In this document: positions 55,029 through 64,000 of the stretch, piece by piece
Numbering within the stretch: position 1 is the stretch's first letter
Layout of the letters: every line of letters begins with the position of its first letter
Source: Flaveria trinervia
Lineage: Eukaryota > Streptophyta > Magnoliopsida > Asterales > Asteraceae
Length of the DNA: 64,000 bases
Assembly (NCBI GenBank): GCA_025506515.1
Contig: CM046452.1
Location: forward strand, 100,594,559-100,658,558
Direction: 5' to 3'
Notes under the pieces: model-generated
Told to the model about the DNA's origin: nothing
The model's input: the letters and a program-made list of their open reading frames with translations, nothing else
Databases searched by the model: none
Position numbers and translations under genes: made by a program

Positions 55029-57612
55029 ACCAATAATTTTACATAAGAAAATGGTGAAACAAACGAGAAAATGGTGATCATGAGACTGGACCAAAGCATT
55101 AGACACCATACATGTACCAAAAAGCATAAAATATGCATATGTATGTTTGATATTTAATGCATAAAGGACAACTGATTATCATAGAGAAAGAAGAGTTAGA
55201 ATTTCATTAGTTTGAGCTTGAATGACTGTTTAACATCCTTCATCGTCAAAATGCAAATGATGTTTATCTTTCTTAAGCAATTACACAACCTTAATACCTA
55301 AATTGATGATCAATACATTTCATGATGGTATAAGTACAAATCCTCTTGATTTAGCCTTGCACGTATAAGATGCTAGGCCAACAAAAAATATATCAAGTAT
55401 GATCAAAAAGTTACTGAAATAATGATGCAATTAGGAGGTTGTAAAACTTACGTTGTTTTGGGTGGCTCGTTTACTTTTTAGCTAGCTTTTAGATATTTGA
55501 CCCATATGTTTGTATTACAACCCAAATTGACATGTTTCCATGCTCAAAAGATAATCGGTCAACATTTGACTAATATTGAAAACTAATAAAGTCATACCTC
55601 GCCCTTTGACTATTCTTCCTTAAATAAATCCTTTTGCAAACCTCCATCTTCATGTTCCTGTGAAGAGATATACACATACAACAAGTTATTACTTGAATGG
55701 TGAGTTAAATGTCTAGAAAACCATAGAATAAACTCTGAGACAATTTTTATCTACAAAATATTACGCTTAATATCCATCGAAGAACAACCAGCACCGTGAA
55801 TGAATTGAAACATCAAGCTTTTAAACCCAAACAGCCGCATTCGAATCAACAATCATCTTCTCAATCAAATCTCACACAAAAATCAACAAACAAACCAATG
55901 TTAGATAGATATTACATTGATCTTGGTTAAACCGAACGGAATTTTTTTGTTAAAACTTCATAAACAACAATAAAAAAACCTAACTTACATATAGAGTCGC
56001 AGAGGGCACCTTAATAATCAATTGTCCCATGGAAACTTCATAGCCTCCTTCAACAACTAATCCACTCCTGAAATTAAACAAAAAAACAACATTTAGCGTG
56101 CATTACAGTGAATCGCTGTTAAATATGAATGAAATTTCACCAATGGCGTCACATAGGACGGCAATGTCAGTGTTCTTCCGTAACAATCGATTGATCCACA
56201 ACAGAAACTCTCTTCGACCAATAATGTTACATAAGAAAATGGTGAAACAAACGAGGGAAAATGGTGATCATGAGATTGGACCAGAGCATTAGACACCAAT
56301 AAATGTATCAAAAAGCATATAATATACATATGTATGCTTAATATTTAATGCATAAAGGACAGCTAATTATCATAGAGAAGGAAGAATAAGAAGTCCATTA
56401 GTTGGAGCTTGAGTGACTGTTGCACATCCTTAGTTGTCATAAGGTAGTACAAAGGCTGTGTAGTGGTAACAGGTAAATTTATAAAAAAGGTCGGTGAATT
56501 TACAAATTGTTTACAAGGAGTCTGCGTATATACAACAAATCAAGAACCAAATTCAACTAGTCTTATACCGGTCCACTGGTCGGGTGTTGTAATGTTATGA
56601 TATGAAAAGGATGTAGCCATGTAAAAAAAGTAACATAGCAGACAAACAATCTGGTTAGGTCACGTAGGATCCATTTTGTTTTAGAAAATGGTGTTTATCT
56701 TTCTTAAGCAATTACACAACCTTAATACCTATTGATGATGTATACATTTCATGATGGCATAAGATGACTCCTCTAGATATAGCCTTGCACATATAAGATC
56801 CTACGCACAACAATAAAACTACATTAAGCATGATCAAAAAGTTACTGAAATAAATCAATAATGATGCAATTAAGAGGTTGTAAAACTAATGTATGTTTTG
56901 GGTGACTCGTTTACTTCTTAGCTAGCTTTTAGATATTTGACCTACTGCCCAATTTGACATGTTTTCATGCTCAAAAGATAATCGGTCAACATCTGACTAA
57001 TATTGTAAACTAGTAAAGTCATACCTCACCCTTTGACTATTCTTCCTTAAATGAATCCTTTTGCAAACCACCATCTTCATGTTTCTTGTGAAAATATGCA
57101 CACGTACAACAAGTTATTACTCAAATGGTGAGTTAAATGTCTACAAAACTACACAATAAACTATGAAACAACTGTTTTTGACAACAGATTACGCTTAATA
57201 TCCATCGAAGAACAACCAACACCGTGAATGAATTGAAACATCAAGCTTTTAAACCGAACAGACGCATTCGAATCAACCAACGTCTTCTCAATCAAATCTC
57301 TCGCAAAAAATCAACAAACAAACCAATGTTGGACGTAAGTTACATTGATCTAGGTTAAACCAAACGAAATTTTATGTTAAAACTTCATAAACAACAATAA
57401 AAAAACCTAACTCACGTTAGAGTCGCAGAGGACGACATAATAATCGATCGTCCCATGGCACCTTCATAGGCTCCTTCAACAGCTTCTCCTCTCCTGAAAT
57501 TAAACAAAAAAACAACATTCAGACAGTGAATCGCGGTTAAATACGAATGAAATTTCATTAATGGAGTCACATAGGGCGGCAATGTCAGTGTTGTTGCGTA
57601 ACAATCGATTAC
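55029..57612. repeat. Tandem duplication of about 1.2-1.4 kb with minus-strand exon-like modules
   Basis: 55029-56205 and 56216-57612 match along their length (for example AAATGGTGATCATGAGACTGG at 55070 and its near copy at 56262; CATCAAGCTTTTAAACC at 55811 and 57239). The second unit has about 240 extra bases at 56441-56685. On the minus strand each unit holds similar short modules: one after TTTCAG reading RSGLVVEGGYEVSMG or RRGEAVEGAYEGAMG, one reading LIEKxxVDSNAxV, and one with HEDGGLQKDLFKEE or similar. No complete gene or known family recognised. Confidence 0.7.
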
Positions 57613-57655
57613 ACGTATAAAAGATGAACAAGTGACGTGCGTGCGTGTGTGCGTG

Positions 57656-59968
57656 TGTGACATTCGTCATTTTCGACTAGTTTTGTATTTGTTATCCTGT
57701 ATTGTAAACCCGACTCGTTTTGGTCTTCGGATCTTTGAATATTAATAAAATGATGGATTTTATGTTGTAATCATGTTCATACTTGTCGTGGCGTGACCAC
57801 AGTCGTTTCAGCAAAATCAGTTTTTTAACGTTTTCGGTTCGTTTAAGGTCCGGATTTGTATTTTAACCATCCAAACCAACCAAGACCTAACCCATAACTA
57901 TTTTAGAACCCTCCAAACATGTAGATACCTGGTCATAATTTATTTAAATTAAAATTTATTTTAAATAAAAGAATCAAAATGCACCTTTTACCCACCGGAC
58001 AAAAGCATTACCCATTTCCTCAAACCTAATCTTTCCCTATAAATACCACTCATTCTCAACCATTTCACCTACACATTTTCATCTTCTTCTCCCAAAAGTT
58101 TTGATCTTGTAAGTTGTTCTAGCTAGTTTTGCTTAAGTTTGACTTAAAAAGTCAACGGAACCGAATCTTGCATTTCAAATCATTTCGGGTATGGAATTTT
58201 GGTTATTTTCAGTTTTTCAAAGTTATTTTATGTTCAAAAAACCATTTTCATCTTTATTTAAGTTTTGTGGGCATTGAAACTCATATTTATGCATTTTAGA
58301 CCCGTTTGGGTCGTTTTCGGGAAGTTTACTCGATTAACTTTCTTGTTTAAGTTTAGATCTGGAAGTTTTACCTTAGTTTTTAGTTTAATGGTTTTGGACA
58401 TGTGGTAACCATCCTCGGGTTCATACCGAGTCAAAGACCGAACCAAACCGAACGCTCGTTTAAGCACTTTAAATAACTTTTAAGTGACCATGTTACATCA
58501 AACACTTTAGATCTGAGTTTTTCTTGATATTTTAGTTATTATATGGTTGATATGGAGGTGTAGAACAAATCTTGGCTTGAACCCAAGTTTCGGGTAAAAA
58601 CCGAGTAAAACCGAACACACCGTTTTAACGAGTTAGTCAATGTTCAAACCACCATAGTTCAACCTATCTTTTTAGTTATGTTTTACTTTATATTACTCAT
58701 ATTACCTAAGATTTTGGAAGTGTTAGAACAAATATTAGCTCAAACCAAGTTTCGGGTAAGAATAAACCCGAGTAAAAGTCGAACTTATCGTCTTAACGAG
58801 CTAGTCACCGTTCAAAACGCCAAAAGAAAAATCATTCCTAATTTTTTTTTAATTATGTTTCACTTTATGTTATTTGTATTAATAATATTATGGTATGATG
58901 GAACCAAACTTGGTTTTATACTAAGACCGGGTTTAAGCGGATTTCTTTAGTAATTAAAGTCTCAAACTCGGGTTTAAGATAGTGTAAGTTGGACCTTGAT
59001 GCTTACATTAATGGGATCGTGCATACTAGCACTAAACCAACTCTCATATGTAAAACTTAACAATGGTTGAGTAAAACTAAACATCAAGGACCCGTTTTCT
59101 TGTAAAACTCATTTTATACTTACGTTATTTAAACACACTTTGTAAAATATAACTAAAACTCCCGAAAACCAAGCCTTATTTTTATGAACTTTTATACCAT
59201 TTATATTTCATCTTCAAGACTCAATACTTACTCAAGATCTTTCAATCTAGGACACGCACGTTAAAACCGTCGGACTTGCTTACTTGAGGATTTTATTCAA
59301 AATTTATTTATCAACGTCATTTTATTCCATGTGAGTAATTTCATCCCCGTTTTCTCTTCTATACTTTGGGGGTAGCAAGCATACTTACTCAACCAAAAAA
59401 ATGATTTAGCATCTAGATCCTCAACCCACAACCTCTACGTTATGTGTTGCTTAGAATAATCGTTCAATTGTATGTTATATATCTCATATGATTAATTGTT
59501 ACATGTTTATTGCTTTTGATCGTTTAGCCTCATCCTCATCCTCAATAAGTATGATCATACGCTCCTCCTTGTAATATGGTAGTTTTATCAATTAGAAAGG
59601 AGCCTCATTTATTTATGATTGATATACCTCAATTGTCACTTTTATTTACGGCTTCACATATTTGAGTTGTGGATTTTTGCCTTATATTATATTATAAAGT
59701 CATGGAATTGCTCAACACATACATATTGACAAAACATATTTTATGTCATGCTACAGGTTTGATTATCGGTTGATTGAAGATTTAAAGACGTTACTTTATT
59801 TTGGACCGTTAGGTTATTAGTTAAGAACTATTTATTTTCTTGTATTTGTAAGAACATGTTATGAAATGAATGAGTTGATTAAATATTGTCACTTTAATAG
59901 TGTCGTGTGCATTTGAACAATCTTAGTTGCGCCCCGGCATGTTCCGCCGCTTTGGTCGGGGTGTGACA
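57656..59968 (+). mobile_element. Solo LTR of a Ty3/gypsy-type element
   Basis: 2313 bp beginning TGTGACATTC and ending GGTCGGGGTGTGACA, similar in style to the end of the gypsy LTRs at 4903 and 12582 (...TTGGGGTGTGACA). It is flanked by GCGTG at 57651-57655 and 59969-59973. There is no coding domain, primer site or second LTR, so it is a solo LTR. ORFs at 58258-58950 lie inside it and are not genes. It lacks the tRNA-like cassette of the 1514-12582 element. Confidence 0.85.
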
Positions 59969-60041
59969 GCGTGCGTGAGTGCGTGCGTGCGGGCGGGCGG
60001 GCGGGCGTGCGTGCGGGCGTGCGTGCGTGCGTGCGTGCGTG
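59969..60041. repeat. (GCGT/GGGC)n microsatellite
   Basis: GCGTGCGTG with GGGC variants. The short run GCGTGCGTGTGTGCGTG at about 57638-57655 is the part left of the solo LTR, so the LTR landed in this microsatellite. Confidence 0.93.
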
Positions 60042-60363
60042 AAGAGATGAGAGATTGAGCGGAGATTTGGGGGAATGTAACTTAAGTTTACGAGGGAGGG
60101 TTGTGTGTGTATTTATAGTTTATAATTTATCATTAATCATTAATTTGTGTAACGAAAATCCAGGAGTCTTAAGATTTGGAAATCATAACACGGAGATATG
60201 CACGCGGTACAAATTAACGTTATTGCAGATTTTCTTTTTGTTTAACCCTTGGGGTAATTGATATAACTTTCTAAGCAAGTTTTGGTAATTAATGTAGAAA
60301 TCATAAAAACATTATTATCATTTATATATGAAAATAAAAAATTGAATCATCGGATATGAGAAA
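60042..60363. other. No gene seen
   Basis: A 68-codon plus-strand ORF (60055-60261) lacks recognisable features. Confidence 0.5.
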
Positions 60364-61151
60364 AAGCTAATAACTAGGATTAGTGTTATCTCCTACGCTA
60401 CACACACGCGGGAGTTTTTACACTTTCCTATGTTTTATGCAACTTGATTTTGTTTGTTGTCAGTTCGGTTCATCCGAATCACAAAAGTAAACACTAATAC
60501 TGTCAACAATTATGTTCACTCATAATCGGTTCGGTTGGTCGCAGTAACACAATAATAACTGCACTTAGTGAGTTATTGTTAAGGTGTCTAAGATAATAAT
60601 CGAGTGCCACTCACTATCAGTGACGGAGCTTGGTCGCAGGAGCGCAATAGTATTGTTCACGCGCGTTGCTGCGTGAGGGTTTTTATTTTAGCCTTCTTTA
60701 TTCCATTTTGGATTTTAATTTTATAATTCCTAGTCATTTTTTTATTAATTCTTCATCTAAGCTAATAACTAGGATTAGTGTTATCTCCTACGCTACACAC
60801 ACGCGGGAGTTTTTACACTTTCCTATGTTTTATGCAACTTGATTTTGTTTGTTGTCAGTTCGGTTCATCCGAATCACAAAAGTAAACACTAATACTGTCA
60901 ACAATTATGTTCACTCATAATCGGTTCGGTTGGTCGCAGTAACACAATAATAACTGCACTTAGTGAGTTATTGTTAAGGTGTCTAAGATAATAATCGAGT
61001 GCCACTCACTATCAGTGACGGAGCTTGGTCGCAGGAGCGCAATAGTATTGTTCACGCGCGTTGCTGCGTGAGGGTTTTTATTTTAGCCTTCTTTATTCCA
61101 TTTTGGATTTTAATTTTATAATTCCTAGTCATTTTTTTTATTAATTCTTCA
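60364..61151. repeat. Nearly perfect tandem duplication, unit about 394 bp
   Basis: The sequence from AAGCTAATAACTAGGATTAG (60365) to TTAATTCTTCATCT is repeated starting at 60759. The only difference noticed is one T in a run (7 against 8) near the ends of the two units. It contains CGCGCGTTGCTGCGTGAGGG but no coding signal. Confidence 0.95.
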
Positions 61152-64000
61152 TCTATATTAGTTAATTCTTACACAGGTTTTGATTTTAACTTTCTTTGTT
61201 TCATTTTAACAAAATCTTACAAACTACGGTCAATATTTCTTAACTACATATTTATACCATCGCGTTGTGACGGGAATACCGTCACGATCTCAAATATCTT
61301 AACACGGACATCAAAACACGTAGCAATGACGGTAAGTCCCGTAAACTCTAAGACACCAAAAAATCTAATTACAAACCCAAATCACAATAATATCTACACA
61401 CTTACAAAACCCAAAACAATGGGGTGAAAAGCAAAACAAAAAGCACAAAAATCTAGGCTGGGTACAACCTCAAACCCAAGCCGTCGACACGAACATGACG
61501 TCGAGTATCAAAACACAAATAAAAGGTACGTCGTGACAACATTCCCTACGCCGTGAGACCCTAATGCGTACCCAGTCGTAAAACCAAACGTCACTCGATC
61601 GTAAAACCACCAAAAGCGTATTTTGTTATAAAAAACGTACTTCATCGTAAAAAAATCTGTTACTCCGTTGTAAAACCCGAAAGCATGCTCTGTTGTAAAA
61701 GTAAGTATTGAAAAACCCGAACACAAACGTATATGCAACGATAAAATTTAAAAAATAACAAAAACAAAAGTTTTAAAAAATAGCAAAAATACTTGAAACC
61801 TTTGGGATTAAATTGAAAAAACTAAAAATGTACTAACCCAAACATAAATACTTGAAGCTTTGAGATTAAAGTGAAAAAACCATATATTCACTTTACTACA
61901 AATGATATTAAAAAATACATTTTTGTAAGTAAAAAGAGCATATATAATTTATTGTTTTCTATCAAATAAAATGCTTTATGCTACAATTATCTATCTATAT
62001 AACGAGAAACTCTTAGCTACAAGGAAGTTTAAGAGTTTTATAATTATGCCACAAAACTTTTCATCATTTACCATCTAAACCATTAAAATTTTTCTTTGTT
62101 GAGTGTATTGCTCACAATATAAATTGATGATAGGTCCCACAAAAAATATCCACTATCACAACATAATAATGTACAACTTCAAATTCGTGTCGTACAAAAT
62201 CTCATACCATATGTGTTTTCATTGAACCACTAATCAATTTATCATTATATGTATTTTATATAAATATAGGTTCATTTTTAAGGTATTTTTTCCTCTTCTT
62301 TACTCAACTCTATCGTGTTTTTATTTTTTATAAGCCATGAAATATGATAATAATGGTAATTTATTTTTTATTAGGTTTGTTTTTGGATTATTTGGACCTT
62401 GATCGTGCATTGATTTTCTTAATCAATCATTTTTTATATATGTACAATTAGTTTTGTTTGAATTATTAATCTAACAAGATGATTGAGACATTTACTTTAC
62501 ATAAATAAATCATTGGTTCTTCCTCTCCCACTCCGTGTAAGTCTAAAACTTGTAGCCAACACAAAATCGATTGGTTATTTCATGATAAAAGTGTTGGAAT
62601 ATGTTACTCAAATTATACTTGTTTGTATATATTTTTTGTTTGATTCAATTGGTTATTTTAACGTGTAAACGGTGAACTCGATTCACCCGTGCAGATTTGT
62701 GTAATGGGTTGCTAAATGTAGCATTTGTGGAGCAACACGTACGGGTTTTTAGTTTTTACACGTCAAAAACTAAACTTACAGATACACGTGTTACTCTATA
62801 AACCTTTTTGTGAGAATAAGTAGCAACAAATAATGCAGCCATATGGCCCAACTATGATCAGGAGCCGTAGAATCTGACCATCTAGTATAATATGGATATA
62901 GATTAGAATATCAAAACTGTAGTGACAAATTCGAATAGTGATGAAACTTCATTGCACACACCGACATCTTGAAATAATACAGATTATAATATATATATAC
63001 ACACACATTAGGTTAGTCTTTGTGTATTATACGATATATACCACACATTAAGTTAGTCTTTGTGTATTACACGGAATGAATAAAAAATATAAAATAATTG
63101 GTAATCAAAATTTATGCACTATAAAATTATGATTGAAGATAAAATATGATTATAATTACATATAATAGTTACTTTAAGTAAATAAGTATTAATGTAATTT
63201 TCGTAAACTTTATTTTATAAAAATTGTGATTTTTAAATGTTTTTAAGAAAAATGATTTTTAAGGAAAAAGTTTGTTGTTTTATGTATTTTATAAAAAAAT
63301 ATTTTTAAAAAGTGTCTTTTAACAAAAAAAATAGGTTTTTTATTTATTAAATTATATATTTTTTTAATTTGAAAATGTTAAGAGTAAAATTATTAGTATT
63401 CATTATTATTATGATTAATATAGAGAATGAGAAAAATAGTATGATAAGGCTTACAATTGTTTCATGTTTATTTTAGTTTTTTTATAGATAGATATATAAG
63501 CTATTAATTAAACGGATTATAGTTAGTAAAAACACGAATAGCTAGATGATAATATTTTAATATTAAATATAATTAAAACTTATTTATATGTAATAGTTCA
63601 AGAATAAAACAATTATATTATTTATAACACTCTTATCTAAATAGTTTCATTTTTAGACATTCGTTTTAAGATTTTTTTATTAAAAGAATAATTGACCATT
63701 CAATAAGAAAACCCTATTATAAAATAATAGTTTCATTTTTAGACATTCATTTTAAGATCAACTGAAAACCCTATTTATATAAGGTTAGATTCTTTACAAG
63801 ACTTTATTTATAATGAGAACTAATATTGATCATTGATCTGGGTGATCAATGCTTTTTATTAAATAGAGTAGAAAGTGTAAATTAGTATCAATTATAAAAC
63901 TTTTATTGAGTTATAAGGGTAATATAGTAAACAAACAAATAAATTGACCATTAAATCACCGAGTTAAAAATTTTCAAATTTACTTTGACATTTCTAAAAT
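61152..64000. other. AT-rich intergenic region, no gene seen
   Basis: ORFs at 61508-61738 and 62483-62668 have no recognisable motif. Minor direct repeats: ACACATTAGGTTAGTCTTTG at about 63003 and 63044 (one change), and TAGTTTCATTTTTAGACATT at about 63640 and 63728. Confidence 0.6.

Noticed and set aside
58258..58950. ORFs of 69 and 90 codons
   Set aside because: They lie within the solo gypsy LTR and have no domain or conservation argument.

Overview
The window looks like a plant nuclear genome, probably a eudicot and possibly Asteraceae. The evidence is AT-rich intergenic DNA, GT..AG-type exon edges, nested LTR retrotransposons with tRNA-Met-type primer sites, a Mutator-like element, and plant-type RING/DUF1117, FAR1 and small EF-hand proteins. 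The family-level guess is inference from the look of the repeats; nothing in the sequence proves it.

Layout. 1-20218 is the right part of a Sirevirus-type Ty1/copia element (plus strand, 5' LTR outside the window). It is split at a GACAC target site by an 11.07-kb Ty3/gypsy chromovirus-like element (1514-12582), whose 5' LTR is itself split by a 1-kb solo LTR (2124-3127). 20219-23050 holds a frameshifted FAR1-type DNA-binding domain (plus) and, in the opposite orientation, exons of an Ulp1/C48 cysteine-protease-like gene, both probably transposon-related. 24.7-36.2 kb is the clearest genic part: four tandem genes for ~90-residue proteins with two EF-hands, three intact and one split by a frameshift. 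The last three lie in ~2.7-3.0-kb segmental repeats with a shared promoter block. A ~190-bp tandem array lies between the first and second genes. Downstream of the fourth gene the duplicated segment is interrupted by a 1.35-kb Pack-MULE (36684-38028) carrying a broken copy of an RDUF-type RING-H2 E3 ligase gene, by a ~3.5-kb insertion, and by a 3.9-kb Ty1/copia element on the minus strand (42600-46544) with non-canonical LTR ends.

46.5-57.6 kb contains diverged, unrecognised exon-like modules on the minus strand. It includes a tandem duplication at 55.0-57.6 kb, and a doubly deleted Sirevirus derivative (50241-53774) is inserted in the middle. 57656-59968 is a solo gypsy-type LTR inserted in a GCGTG microsatellite. 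A ~394-bp nearly perfect tandem duplication follows at 60.4-61.15 kb, and the last ~2.8 kb shows nothing I can assign.

Only the three EF-hand genes look like intact cellular genes; they would encode small calcium sensors. Almost everything else is mobile DNA or its debris, and the order of insertions can be read from the target-site duplications.
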